A stretch of 12,455 nucleotides of DNA from Paraktedonobacter sp034438135 (GCA_034438135.1 DAOTTL010000142.1:1-12455), one strand, 5' to 3'. Shown: positions 1-7,657, counted from the stretch's first letter. Translations and numbers: made by a program. The notes: generated by a model from the letters alone, not told the origin.

Positions 1-1122
1 GATCTGACCGGCAAGAGAGTGGGCGTGATTGGTACAGGCTCTACAGGTATTCAGGCTATTCCCCAGATCGCTAAGCAGGCCGCGCACGTCACGGTTTTCC
101 AGCGAACACCAAACTACAGTCTGCCTGCGCGAAATCGACCCCTGACTCAGGAAGAGGAGGCTGATATCAAGGCGCATTATCGTGAACTGCGCAAGTCTGA
201 TCGCGAATCTGCTGCTGGCCTGACTATAGAGATCAATATGCAGTCGGCCCTGGATGTCACCCCGGAGGAAAGACAACGAAAATTTGAGGAGAAATGGGCG
301 CTGGGAGGTACTCAAACGTTAGGGGCATTCTCAGACATTGCCACTAATATAGAGTCCAATACCTACATGGCGGATTTCGTGCGGTCCAAGATTGGCGAGA
401 TTGTTAACGATCCTGAGGTCGCGAAGATGTTGATGCCGCATGATCATCCCATTGGCAGTAAGCGCATCTGCGTTGACACCGAATACTATGAGGTCTATAA
501 CCGCGAGAATGTTACCCTGGTGGACGTGCGCAAAGCTCCCATCGAGGAGATTACGCCCACAGGTCTGCGAACTCAAGAGGCCTCCTATGAGGATCTGGAT
601 GTGATTGTCTTCGCGACAGGTTATGACGCGATGACGGGTTCGCTCTTCAACTTGAATATCACAGGAGAGCATAACGAACCTCTGAAGGAGAAGTGGGCGA
701 TTGGACCGCGCACCTACCTGGGTCTGATGACAGCGGGCTTCCCGAATCTCTTTATGATCACGGGTCCAGGCAGTCCATCCGTGCTGAGCAATATGCCTGT
801 TTCCATCGAGCAGCATGTAGAATGGATCAGTGAATGCATTCAGTATATGCAAGACCATAATTTCACGCGCATTGAACCCGTTGCTACCTCTGAGGATCAC
901 TGGGTGGCACACGTCAACGAAGTGGCGAATAGGACCCTGTATCCACGAGCCAACTCCTGGTATCTGGGAGCGAACATTCCGGGTAAGCCCCGCATCTTCA
1001 TGCCTTACGTTGGAGGCGTGGGAAACTACCGGATCAAGTGTGCAGAGGTAGCCGAGAAAGGCTATGAGGGCTTTACCTTCGGCTCGGAGAAGGGCAGCGC
1101 GAGTCAGGCGGTTCAAGGATAG
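1..1122 (+). CDS. Baeyer-Villiger flavin monooxygenase, 3' part (5' end outside window)
   Basis: This is a class B flavoprotein monooxygenase that would insert one oxygen next to a ketone carbonyl, giving an ester or lactone, with FAD, NADPH and O2. The frame is open from base 1, so the gene starts before the window. About 373 residues are visible, against roughly 540 in cyclohexanone monooxygenase-type enzymes, so the FAD Rossmann motif and the FxGxxxHxxxW fingerprint lie upstream. Visible hallmarks are the NADPH-binding motif GTGSTG (31-48), the following VFQRTPNYSLPARNRPL block, FATGYD (610-627), and GPRTYLGLMTAGFPNLF with ITGPGSPSVLSN near the C-terminus. An esterase follows 150 bp downstream on the same strand, which fits hydrolysis of the product ester. 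The substrate cannot be read from sequence. A general flavin monooxygenase is less likely given the QRTPNYS block. Confidence 0.92.
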   Translation, partial: DLTGKRVGVIGTGSTGIQAIPQIAKQAAHVTVFQRTPNYSLPARNRPLTQEEEADIKAHYRELRKSDRESAAGLTIEINMQSALDVTPEERQRKFEEKWALGGTQTLGAFSDIATNIESNTYMADFVRSKIGEIVNDPEVAKMLMPHDHPIGSKRICVDTEYYEVYNRENVTLVDVRKAPIEEITPTGLRTQEASYEDLDVIVFATGYDAMTGSLFNLNITGEHNEPLKEKWAIGPRTYLGLMTAGFPNLFMITGPGSPSVLSNMPVSIEQHVEWISECIQYMQDHNFTRIEPVATSEDHWVAHVNEVANRTLYPRANSWYLGANIPGKPRIFMPYVGGVGNYRIKCAEVAEKGYEGFTFGSEKGSASQAVQG

Positions 1123-1186
1123 GCATCCTGTAGGTGGTTAAAGCTGTCTGGAAAAAGTCAGCAGTTTTGACCATGCAGATACAAAT

Positions 1187-1209
1187 GACTTGAAATTTTG
1201 TCTCAAGTC
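1187..1209. promoter_or_regulatory. 7-bp-arm palindrome upstream of the esterase, possible operator
   Basis: GACTTGA (1187-1193) and TCAAGTC (1203-1209) form a perfect inverted repeat around a 9-base AT-rich spacer. It lies between the monooxygenase stop and the esterase start. A -10-like GATAAT follows at 1224-1229, but I see no convincing -35 at the right distance. The spacing would suit a dimeric regulator such as the GntR protein at 2609, but this is inference. It could also be a weak RNA hairpin after the monooxygenase gene. Confidence 0.3.
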
Positions 1210-1274
1210 GTTGAAAATGGTTAGATAATAAGTTTGCTACAAGTTTATGTCGTTTTTATTCAAAGGAGAGTACA

Positions 1275-2237
1275 ATGGCGAGTAAGATAACTTCCAGACA
1301 CCTTGTTGATCCTGAGATCCTTCCAATTCTTGATATATTTCCCACCCTGGAATTGACGGCAGAGACATTGCCGCAGGCCCGCACAGCTCTTGACACCATG
1401 GCAGCCCCGCCAATGCCCGAATTTCCTGATGTGGCCGCAAGTGAACGGTTTGTCCCGGGTCCGCAAGGTGCGCCTGACGTGCGAGTGCTGGTCTACCTTC
1501 CTAAGAATGTCTCAACTCCTGTACCAGCGCTGTACTGGGTTCATGGTGGCGGCTATATCATTGGTCGTGCCGAACTGTCCGAGTTTCAACTCAAGACGGT
1601 TGTTTCAACCCTCGGCTGTGCGGCTGTCTCGGTAGACTATCGTCTTGCACCTGAAACGCCGCATCCAGGTCCGGTCGAGGACTGCTATGCCGGTTTGAAG
1701 TGGTTGTATTTGAATGCCAGAGATCTTGGAGTGGACCCCACCCGGATCGCCATCGGTGGGGATAGCGCTGGAGGAGGACTGGCATCCGCGCTGGCCTTGC
1801 TCACTCGCGATCGGGCAGAAGTGCCGCTGGTTCTCCAGGTTCTCATCTATCCCATGCTCGACGACCGGACCGTTACATCGATAGATCCGCATCCATATAC
1901 CGGAGAATATATCTGGACAGCCGATGCCAACCATTTTGGCTGGAAGGCGTTGTTGGGACAGGAGCCTGGGAGCGAAGGGGTATCCCCATACGCTGCGGCG
2001 GCTCGTGCTGAAAAACTTGAAGGATTACCCCCCGCCTTCATCATCGTGGGTGCGCTCGATCTATTCCTGGAGGAAGATATGGAGTATGCCCGTCGGTTGA
2101 TCCGGGCAGGAGTACCGACAGAGTTGCATGTCTATCCTGGTGCGTTCCATGGTTTTCCCATGGCCGCAGATGCAAAGGTCGCACAGGCGTATAATCGAGA
2201 CTACCTGAATGCGCTGACCCGTGCCTTCTTTCGATAA
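1275..2237 (+). CDS. Alpha/beta hydrolase, HSL family IV esterase
   Basis: This is a 320-residue cytoplasmic carboxylesterase of the hormone-sensitive-lipase family, a typical length for the group. The oxyanion-hole motif HGGG is at residues 90-93 (HGGGYIIG). The nucleophile elbow GDSAGG puts the catalytic Ser at 164. Asp262 in GALDLF and His292 in FHGF complete the triad. DYRLAPE (121-127) is another family signature. No signal peptide or membrane segment is visible. The ATG is chosen because AAAGGAG lies at 1262-1268, six bases upstream. Position after a Baeyer-Villiger monooxygenase suggests it hydrolyses the ester product to acid and alcohol. That pairing is inference. Identification of the fold and active site is firm; the substrate is unknown. 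Confidence 0.93.
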   Translation: MASKITSRHLVDPEILPILDIFPTLELTAETLPQARTALDTMAAPPMPEFPDVAASERFVPGPQGAPDVRVLVYLPKNVSTPVPALYWVHGGGYIIGRAELSEFQLKTVVSTLGCAAVSVDYRLAPETPHPGPVEDCYAGLKWLYLNARDLGVDPTRIAIGGDSAGGGLASALALLTRDRAEVPLVLQVLIYPMLDDRTVTSIDPHPYTGEYIWTADANHFGWKALLGQEPGSEGVSPYAAAARAEKLEGLPPAFIIVGALDLFLEEDMEYARRLIRAGVPTELHVYPGAFHGFPMAADAKVAQAYNRDYLNALTRAFFR

Positions 2238-2247
2238 GAGCTAGTTA

Positions 2248-2309
2248 GTAACTACTCAGGTGCCCTCTGTTCGCTGCCTGCGGTGAACAGAGGGCACCTG
2301 AGTAGTTAC
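2248..2309. terminator. Perfect 25-bp hairpin after the esterase gene
   Basis: Two perfectly complementary 25-base arms (2248-2272, starting GTAACTACTCAGGTG, and 2285-2309) enclose a 12-base loop. The structure begins 10 bases after the esterase stop, where a transcription stop or 3' RNA protector is expected. No T-run follows, so it is not a textbook intrinsic terminator. It may instead be a palindromic repeat of the kind seen elsewhere in this window. Confidence 0.6.
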
Positions 2310-2345
2310 CATCCCTGCCTTTGCAAAAGCAGGACAAAAGGCTTT

Positions 2346-2364
2346 CGGCCTGCATAGCAGGCCG
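2346..2364. repeat. Short GC-rich hairpin
   Basis: CGGCCTGC, loop ATA, GCAGGCCG form a perfect 8-bp stem, followed by a C-rich stretch and CCTTTTCTT. It lies in the 371-bp gap between the esterase and the GntR gene. It could be a second, weaker transcription stop for the esterase transcript. No coding capacity is apparent here. Confidence 0.4.
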
Positions 2365-2439
2365 CCCCGCCTCCTTTTCTTAAGACTTTGTTGGCGAAGG
2401 CGGTTCGTGGGCGAATGACCCCGCCCTCCATTCTTTTTT

Positions 2440-2498
2440 GAGGGATTGCGGGCGCTGCGCTTTGCGCAGCGTCCGCAATCCCTCTTTTCTTCTTTTTG
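2440..2498 (+). terminator. Strong rho-independent terminator-like hairpin
   Basis: A 21-base arm (2440-2460) pairs with 2464-2484 around a TTT loop, with a single G-U wobble. It is followed directly by a T-rich run (TTTTCTTCTTTTT, 2485-2497). On the plus strand this is the classic intrinsic terminator layout. Reading the other way, the stem is followed by an A-rich tract, so minus-strand termination is not supported. It insulates the GntR gene from transcription coming from the left. Confidence 0.7.
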
Positions 2499-2575
2499 CG
2501 AAACCCTGTATAATATTGATCCTACTTGCTATAAATGTTACTCTCACGTATACTGTCGGAGGTAGAGTAGCTTTG

Positions 2576-2581
2576 TATAAT
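2576..2581 (+). promoter_or_regulatory. Candidate -10 box of the GntR gene
   Basis: A perfect TATAAT stands 27 bases before the ATG at 2609, which would give a leader of about 20 bases. The expected -35 position (around 2553-2558) reads CTGTCG, a poor match. A second TATAAT at 2509-2514, just after the terminator, is an alternative. Both are preceded directly by TG. Confidence 0.4.
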
Positions 2582-2608
2582 CTATAGTTTATAAAGGTAG
2601 TGGTATTT

Positions 2609-3271
2609 ATGGGTGTGACTCGCCTCCAAATGCCCTCAACTCTGCGTGAGGCTACGGTGGAGCATCTGCGCAATGAGATTGTCACAGGCAATCTCAAGCC
2701 TGGCGAGTTGCTTAAGGAAGTGGAGCTAGCTGCTCAGCTTGGTCTGAGTCCTACACCGCTTCGTGAGGCTCTGGTACAGCTTGTCGGCCAGGGATTGGTC
2801 GAGATTGAGCCGAATCGGCTCAAGCGAGTTTCGCCATTGGATCTTCGGGCTATGCGAGATCTCCTGGCCGTTCAGCGAGTTCTCTGGAAAGCGGGTTACA
2901 TTTGGGGATTGCCCAGGGTGGGACCCACTGAACTCGAAGCCATGGAAAATGTGCTCGTTGGTCTGGCGACAGCGTTGGACAGGGGAGATTCACGCGCTGC
3001 ATTTCTTGCCAGCACTGATTTTCATAGTATTATCGTGGCTGCTTCGGGCAATTGCGAGTTAGGCCGGTTGATCGCTGAACGCTTTGGATTGGTCGAGCGT
3101 CTGGTGGTATTGTACATGCCAGATTGTATCTCGAAGAAGATGCTGGAGCGAGATCAAGAGATCCTTTCGGCGCTAAAGCGGGGCGACCTGGCTCAGGCTC
3201 TCGACTGTGAAGAGGATGTGCGCACGAGTTATACCGATGCTCTGGCTGTTCTACTTGCCGGGTCCTGCTAG
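2609..3271 (+). CDS. GntR-family transcriptional regulator, FadR/FCD type
   Basis: This is a 220-residue DNA-binding regulator. Residues 10-75 form the winged helix of GntR proteins (EIVTGNLKPGELL, then ELAAQLGLSPTPLREAL). Residues about 80-215 match the all-helical FCD ligand-binding domain, including DFHSIIVAASGN at 137-148. FCD proteins usually carry two further metal-binding His in the last helices; here those sites read RDQEIL (181-186) and CEEDV (200-204), so the metal site looks incomplete. The ATG at 2609 is preferred because AAAGG lies 11 bases upstream; a GTG at 2600 would sit almost on that site. It probably controls the adjacent monooxygenase and esterase genes, but its ligand is unknown. 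Confidence 0.88.
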   Translation: MGVTRLQMPSTLREATVEHLRNEIVTGNLKPGELLKEVELAAQLGLSPTPLREALVQLVGQGLVEIEPNRLKRVSPLDLRAMRDLLAVQRVLWKAGYIWGLPRVGPTELEAMENVLVGLATALDRGDSRAAFLASTDFHSIIVAASGNCELGRLIAERFGLVERLVVLYMPDCISKKMLERDQEILSALKRGDLAQALDCEEDVRTSYTDALAVLLAGSC

Positions 3272-3338
3272 ACTTATCGTTGAAGGGAACGCGCATTGAT
3301 GGCAACCGCGAATGCATTTAAAGCTGGCCCTTTCCTGT

Positions 3339-3441
3339 GGCTTGCAAAGCCGTCGTCCCCCGAAAAAGGGAGAAATGACTGAGTTTGGAAGCAGCAAAGC
3401 TGCTTCCAAACTCAGTCATTTCTCCCTGAAAATCTGGCGGC
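3339..3441. repeat. 103-bp palindromic element, copy 1 (29-3-29 hairpin)
   Basis: The element opens with GGCTTGCAAAGCC and CCCCCGAAAA. It then has two perfect 29-base arms (3367-3395 and 3399-3427) around an AAA loop, and ends with TGAAAATCTGGCGGC. A second copy of exactly the same length and layout lies at 12276-12378. The arms differ between copies at four positions, each compensated in the partner arm. Here the palindrome runs into the 3' end of the broken NB-ARC gene, whose last codons are read from element sequence. It may be a REP/MITE-like element or a mobile terminator. No transposase gene is in the window. Confidence 0.75.
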
Positions 3442-4136
3442 GCAGCCGCCATCTTCTTCCAGTACTACCGCCTGTTCTAAAAGCTGTTCCGCCTTTTCAA
3501 AATGTCCACGCTGCCTGAGGTAGCTCCCGACCTTATATAACAATTCACCGGCCTCGGGGAGATCATTGCCATGCTGCTCAATCAAGGGGACACAGGCAAG
3601 AGCCTGCGCCAGGAGACGTTCGCACCGCGCCCAGGTGTCGGGTGCTCCGCTGGGGAAGGCTGCGTTGACTATACGCACCGCATCCTTATGCTCTCGACGG
3701 TACTCGCTGCCAGCCAGAAGATTGCATTATACTCCTGCTTGTACCGATAGGCGTACTCGATTGCCACATGTGTCTTCCCTATTCCTCCCAATCCACTGAG
3801 TGCATATACCTGAGAGAGAACTGCCGGGTGCCTTAACGTCAGCGATTGATACAGAATGTAGAGGATGTCCTCGCGACCAATAAAGTTAGGATTGCGTGAG
3901 AAGGGGATAGTCCAGAAAGAATGGTGGGATTGATCTTGTGTGTATTGAAAAATTTCTTCGCGTTTTACACCCAAAAAATGACTGAGTTGCAACTGATAAT
4001 GCGCCTGGGGAATACTTCGCCCCTGTTCCCAGCGACCGATGCTCCTGGGAGAAATATCCAGCGCTGCTGCCAGTGCCTCTTGCGATAAATGACGCTCTAA
4101 TCTTTTTGTCCGTAAAAATTTTCCAAATCCCGTCAT
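3412..4136 (-). pseudogene. Broken XRE/NB-ARC STAND regulator (internal deletion plus frameshift)
   Basis: This is a decayed paralogue of the regulator at 5238-6734. The 5' part (4136 to about 3690) encodes the XRE helix-turn-helix starting MTGFGKFLRTK and the P-loop GLGGIGKT, and reaches FWLAASTVES. It then jumps to sequence equivalent to about residue 432 of the intact protein (VRIVNAAFP), in another frame, with a stop just after the junction. About 280 codons are missing, including the Walker B and GLPLAL regions. The 3' part contains one TPR (RGHFEKAEQLLEQAV) and ends inside the palindromic element at 3339-3441. The original start keeps a GAGGGA ribosome site (4145-4150). The first fragment could still make a 155-residue HTH protein, so residual DNA binding is possible. 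Confidence 0.85.
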
Positions 4137-4160
4137 TTTTACTATCCCTCTGGCGTTTTT

Positions 4161-5160
4161 TTGTCATCGGTACCTGCGAGGCTCCTATACAGGAACCGGG
4201 ACGTTGTTGCGACAACTGGTGCCAGAGGTCTATCTCCAACTGCCTGAGCACGTGCAGGCGCACGCTGTTGAGATTCTGTCGCTCGCGCCGGAATTCCGTG
4301 AACTTTTTTCTGTGCCGTATGAGACGCTCACTTCGCTGGCCGTTCCTACCGAGCGGACACGTTTTTATTCACGCACTCGCACGTTACAGTTAGCCCATGG
4401 GATCATTGATTTCCTGAAAGGGTGTCTTGATCAGAAGATGTATCGTCACCTTACGCTCTACTTTGACAATGTACATCAGGCCGATCCCCTGGATCAGGAA
4501 TTGCTCGGGGTGCTGTTGCGTCGGGCCGATCCAGCGACTCTAACGGTTGTGCTTGGGACAACGGTTGAGCCTCTCGCGGGGACGTTACAGACCGCTCTGC
4601 TGGAATACACTCACCAGGTTGATGCTCAACCGCCAGAGGCACATACGTATCTCCAACTTCTGAGACGCTGGCAGTTTCCCGAGGTGTGGCAGACCTGGCT
4701 GCTCAAACAGAGCGATGGGTGGGCTGAAGAGTACGAACCATTGCGCGACAATTTGTCCCTGCTCCAGAGTCATGCGCCACAGGGAGAAACGTTCGAGCAG
4801 GGGATGCAGACCCTATGTGAGCAGGCGTCAGCGGAGCACTTGCAACGTGATCCCCTGCTCATCGCTGCCTGGACCAATCGGGCAATCCTCTTGTTCGAGG
4901 AAGAGAAGATCGCAGAGGCTATTCAGGATCTCTCGCACGCGCTGGAACTGGAAGAGAATCCAACCGTACTCTACAATCGGGGTATTGCGTATCAAACGCT
5001 GGGTCGCTGGCAAGAAGCCATCAACGATTTTACACAGGCCCTGACGCTCTCGGATGAAGAGGAGCAAGACATCCTCAGCAGGCGTCATCTCTGTGTTACC
5101 CAATTGGAGAATACCGACTCGCTCAGACAAGATCTTCGGGAGCATTTGACATCTCTATGA
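4161..5160 (+). pseudogene. Truncated TPR-protein gene copy (no start, 1.2-kb internal deletion)
   Basis: Near-identical to the operon gene at 9741-12050. Similarity begins at TTGTCATCGG (4161, equivalent to 9842), so the first 33 or so codons are absent and no ATG or GTG start is available; the first usable codon would be a TTG at 4204 without a good ribosome site. Around 4838 the sequence jumps from the equivalent of 10519 to that of about 11730, an in-frame loss of about 400 codons. That removes the middle region and most TPRs. The ATPase-like N-terminal region (YFDNVHQADPLDQEL) and the last two TPRs remain. The stop is at 5158-5160. It is probably a relic, although the open 318-codon frame leaves a small chance of expression. 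Confidence 0.82.
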
Positions 5161-5180
5161 GCCATTCTTGAGGTTTTCGT

Positions 5181-5234
5181 GGCTTGCAACGCCGTCTTCT
5201 CGCATATTACAGACAGAGAGAAGACGGCGTAAGC
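5181..5234. terminator. Inverted repeat between convergent genes
   Basis: ACGCCGTCTTCTC (5189-5201) pairs perfectly with 5218-5230 around 16 bases, and the outer GCTT/AAGC extend the stem with a bulge. It fills the gap between the stop of the plus-strand TPR relic (5160) and the stop of the minus-strand regulator (5238). A bidirectional stop is therefore plausible. The left edge, GGCTTGCAACGCC, resembles the GGCTTGCAAAGCC that opens the 103-bp palindromic elements, so it may be a degenerate relative. Confidence 0.6.
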
Positions 5235-5237
5235 TAT

Positions 5238-6734
5238 TCACGAGAGAATTTCATCTTCAAAATATCCACGCGCTCGCAGATAGTTTCCAAGCTTATACAA
5301 CAATTCATGGGCTTCGGGGAGATCATGTTTGTTCTGCTCAATCAAGGGAACACAGACGAGTGCCTGTGCCAGGAGGCGCTCGCACCTGTCCCAGGTATCA
5401 GGTGCTTCAGGGGGAAAGGCTGCGTTGACCATGCGTACTACTGTCTGACTGCGCTGGCTCACCTCCTCTGGCTCCATCTGATCCAGAAGCACTGCCTGTA
5501 CCAGCCGATGGACCGAGAAGGTATGAGTCTGAGGATTGCGTGTGACCAACGAGATATTTCGCAGTGCTGCCACGATGAGATCAAACTGGTAGGGATCGCT
5601 GCCTATCGGTCCCAGGACAGGACCAAGGAACGGTGCTCCCGCCATCAATAATTCTTCTGGAATAGCTTCAGAATCTAAGAATGCGCATATGCGTAGTAAC
5701 TCGGCTGCGGCCGGATGTCCTTGTTCGGCCTGTTCAACTGAAAGCCTGAGTGTGGTGCTGACTGATGCTGGGTGCGCCCCTCCATGATTCCCTCGACGCG
5801 CTAACACCAGTTTGCGCTGGTCACGATAGCGCTGCAAATAATCGGTAATACTGCACTCGCTCTCCTCAATATAGGCACCCGCCTGATCCAGAGCCAGCGG
5901 CAAGCCACCCAGGAGGGCGACCAGTTCGGCGGCAGAAGAGAGAGAGGCGTCCAGCAAGGTATCGGGAAGCTGCTGGCTGTTCTGAGGGAGTCCGGCTCGG
6001 CTCAGGAGCAGAGCAATTCCTTCCTGTATGCTCATGACTGGCAGCTTCATGGTAGTCGCCAGACTACCCAGGGCAAGGCGACGTGTCGTGAATAAGATCG
6101 CGCCGGGTCGGACAGGAGGCAGTACTTTCTGCAAGAGATCCAGGTCTTCAATGGCATCTACGATCAGTAACCAGCCTGTATGATTTGCAAGCCATTTCTT
6201 TACCTCCACGCTCAGTCCTTCCTGGTCTATGATCTGATTTCCAGGAAATTGGAGCTGTTCCGCAATCTGTTGCAAGCTTATCGTCAGGCTTTCAAATGTG
6301 TTGGCTGCTATCCACAAGATGGCGCTATACTCTCGCCTATGTCGATAGGCGTACTCGATCGCCACCTGCGTTTTGCCGATTCCTCCCAAGCCAGAGAGGG
6401 CAGATGTTAGAGGAAGAGTCGCCGGTTGTTTTATCGTGAGTAACTGGTGTAACGCGGATAAAATATCTTCACGTCCGTAAAAATAAGGATTGTGTGAGAA
6501 AGGGATGTCCGAGAGAAGGTGAGGTGAGGAATCTTTTGTGTGGGCAAAAATGTCGTCAAGTTTTACGCTGAAAAAATGACTGAGCTGTAACTGGTAGTGC
6601 ACCTGAGGAATGCTACGTTCTTGTTCCCAGCGACTGATGCTCCTGGGAGAGATACCCAGAGCCGCTGCCAATGCCTCTTGAGATAGATGAAGTTCCAGTC
6701 TCTTTGCTCGTAAGATTTTTCCAAATCCCGTCAT
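5238..6734 (-). CDS. XRE-family HTH / NB-ARC STAND regulator with short C-terminal TPR
   Basis: This is a 498-residue putative transcriptional switch. An N-terminal XRE helix-turn-helix (residues 3-57, SQEALAAALGISPRSISRWEQ region) is followed by an NB-ARC ATPase. The ATPase shows Walker A GLGGIGKT (115-122), Walker B LLIVDAIED (189-197), FTTRR (215-219), GLPLAL (277-282) and an MHD-like VHR (408-410). The C-terminus has only the beginning of TPR repeats and stops abruptly at YFEDEILS. The broken paralogue reads further into the same TPR, so this gene looks trimmed by the inverted repeat at 5181-5234. The start at MTGFGK is chosen because the paralogue starts there and GAAAGG lies nine bases upstream (6744-6749); an ATG 12 codons earlier lacks support. 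It is divergent from the peptide operon, which makes it a candidate regulator of that operon. Confidence 0.88.
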   Translation of the reverse strand: MTGFGKILRAKRLELHLSQEALAAALGISPRSISRWEQERSIPQVHYQLQLSHFFSVKLDDIFAHTKDSSPHLLSDIPFSHNPYFYGREDILSALHQLLTIKQPATLPLTSALSGLGGIGKTQVAIEYAYRHRREYSAILWIAANTFESLTISLQQIAEQLQFPGNQIIDQEGLSVEVKKWLANHTGWLLIVDAIEDLDLLQKVLPPVRPGAILFTTRRLALGSLATTMKLPVMSIQEGIALLLSRAGLPQNSQQLPDTLLDASLSSAAELVALLGGLPLALDQAGAYIEESECSITDYLQRYRDQRKLVLARRGNHGGAHPASVSTTLRLSVEQAEQGHPAAAELLRICAFLDSEAIPEELLMAGAPFLGPVLGPIGSDPYQFDLIVAALRNISLVTRNPQTHTFSVHRLVQAVLLDQMEPEEVSQRSQTVVRMVNAAFPPEAPDTWDRCERLLAQALVCVPLIEQNKHDLPEAHELLYKLGNYLRARGYFEDEILS

Positions 6735-7403
6735 TATCGATAGCCTTTCACCATAGTAGTGCACTGACATTCTTCATTTGAGGGGTCCACCACTCCCCTG
6801 GGAGAGGAGGGAAGGACCGGGCACAGCCCCGGACACAGTCAGGGGTTGCACCCCTTGCATTCCTGCTTTTCATTTCAAGATTGTCAGTCCAGTAGTCTGT
6901 CAAACGTCACTTGACGGGGACGAAATGCATGCGTACAGAGGGCAGCAGCCCTTTGCCTGGAGTCCTGGACTGTACCCCGGTTTTCTCTTCCCTCCCTCCC
7001 TCTATTCAGGTGGGGAGCGGGCATGTCAAACTTCGTTTGACAGAGCAATAGTTTGCTCTATATCATCGTGACGAAAAGGAGAACAACCTGACATAGTACG
7101 AACTACGTTGATTTGTTGTTATTCTATTATGTACCAACTGCACAAAAAGTGAAAGATGTAAATTGACTGGTAGGAGTCTAGTGCTTGTCATGGTAATAGT
7201 TTTCTTTTTCAGATATTCTTTTAAATGTAACCGATTTCTACATGTGGATGAGTGATAAGGAAAATTCTGGTTTTATAACCACTATTTTGAGTAATATAAG
7301 TAAATTGCTCAATACTATCTATGACGTTTCCTTTTTCTTCCTCATTCATAAAGAGAAATAAGGAGAAATCCTGGCTGAAATCTTCTGCAAGGAAAAATCT
7401 TCA
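6735..7403. other. Long divergent intergenic region between regulator and peptide operon
   Basis: There is no supported gene in this 669-bp stretch. The left half (to about 7060) is GC-richer and dotted with small hairpins, for example AGGGG/CCCCT at 6841-6855 and AGGGC/GCCCT at 6939-6952. The right half is strongly AT-rich, as expected for a promoter region. I found no clean -35/-10 pair for the peptide operon. Promoters for both directions must lie here unless transcription enters from outside. Confidence 0.6.
7024..7059. promoter_or_regulatory. Two adjacent short palindromes upstream of the peptide operon
   Basis: TGTCAAAC-TTC-GTTTGACA (7024-7042) abuts AGAGCAA-TAGT-TTGCTCT (7042-7059). 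A related site, CTGTCAA...TTGACGG, lies at 6897-6917, sharing the TGTCAAAC word. Repeated palindromes between a DNA-binding regulator and the operon it may control are candidate operators. They could equally be transcript hairpins. Confidence 0.35.
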
Positions 7404-7478
7404 ATGGAGCAGATTATTGTGTGCAAGACTCAGTCGGCCAGCCCACTTTACGGCTCTTGTTTCAAGCTGTCCGCTTAA
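7404..7478 (+). CDS. Divergent precursor-type small peptide 1 (24 aa)
   Basis: First member of the peptide family, but atypical. It begins MEQIIVCKTQ, then goes straight to SASPLYGSC and ends FKLSA. Relative to the others it lacks seven residues (the AVRLTSA segment) and has an extra Cys at position 7 where the others have Arg. AAGGA (7389-7393) stands 10 bases before the ATG. It may be a degenerate founder copy or a peptide with its own role. Being nearest the promoter, it would be made first. Confidence 0.55.
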   Translation: MEQIIVCKTQSASPLYGSCFKLSA

Positions 7479-7487
7479 GTCAGGCAA

Positions 7488-7562
7488 ATGAAACGGGAAG
7501 TTTTTGCATTGCCAACTGTAAAGATTTCCTCATGGTGTCCAGAAAGGTACCCCCGGCAATGA
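7488..7562 (+). CDS. Interleaved mini-ORF between peptides 1 and 2 (24 aa)
   Basis: This frame starts MKREVFALPTVKI and stops so that its TGA overlaps the ATG of peptide 2 (ATGA at 7559-7562). Its first residues resemble those read between other units (MELEAFAFLSAKV and MKPEAFAALLAKA). Either it is a real small protein giving translational coupling, or the similarity reflects a conserved RNA hairpin in the repeat unit. No good ribosome site is visible. Confidence 0.3.
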   Translation: MKREVFALPTVKISSWCPERYPRQ

Positions 7563-7657
7563 AGAAGATCATTGTGCGCAAAACTCAGGCCGTCAGATTG
7601 ACCTCGGCAGCCAGTCCTCTCTATGGAACTACCTGTAAGCCAATTCTCTACGCGTGA
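7559..7657 (+). CDS. Precursor peptide 2 (32 aa)
   Basis: Canonical family member: basic start MKKIIVRKTQ, middle AVRLTSAA, then SPLYGTTC with Cys26, and tail KPILYA. AGAAAGG lies 11 bases before the ATG, the same spacing as in five other copies. A longer in-frame reading from 7421 exists, but the MKK start is preferred because stop codons lie directly upstream of the equivalent ATG in copies 4 and 5. The product would be a small cationic peptide without a signal sequence. It is presumed to be the substrate of the RRE-protease downstream. Confidence 0.8.
   Translation: MKKIIVRKTQAVRLTSAASPLYGTTCKPILYA

Noticed and set aside
331..1116. 261-codon open frame on the minus strand
   Set aside because: Lies wholly antisense to the clearly conserved monooxygenase frame and shows no recognisable domain.
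4204..5160. Functional 318-residue TPR protein
   Set aside because: It starts only at a TTG without a ribosome site, lacks the N-terminus of its paralogue and has a large internal deletion, so it is listed as a pseudogene.
5184..5651. 155-codon plus-strand open frame
   Set aside because: It is antisense to the C-terminal part of the NB-ARC regulator, without a ribosome site or recognisable domain.
7421..7558. N-terminal extension of peptide 2
   Set aside because: It overlaps peptide 1 and the mini-ORF, and copies 4 and 5 have in-frame stops just upstream of the equivalent ATG, so the short MKK form is favoured.
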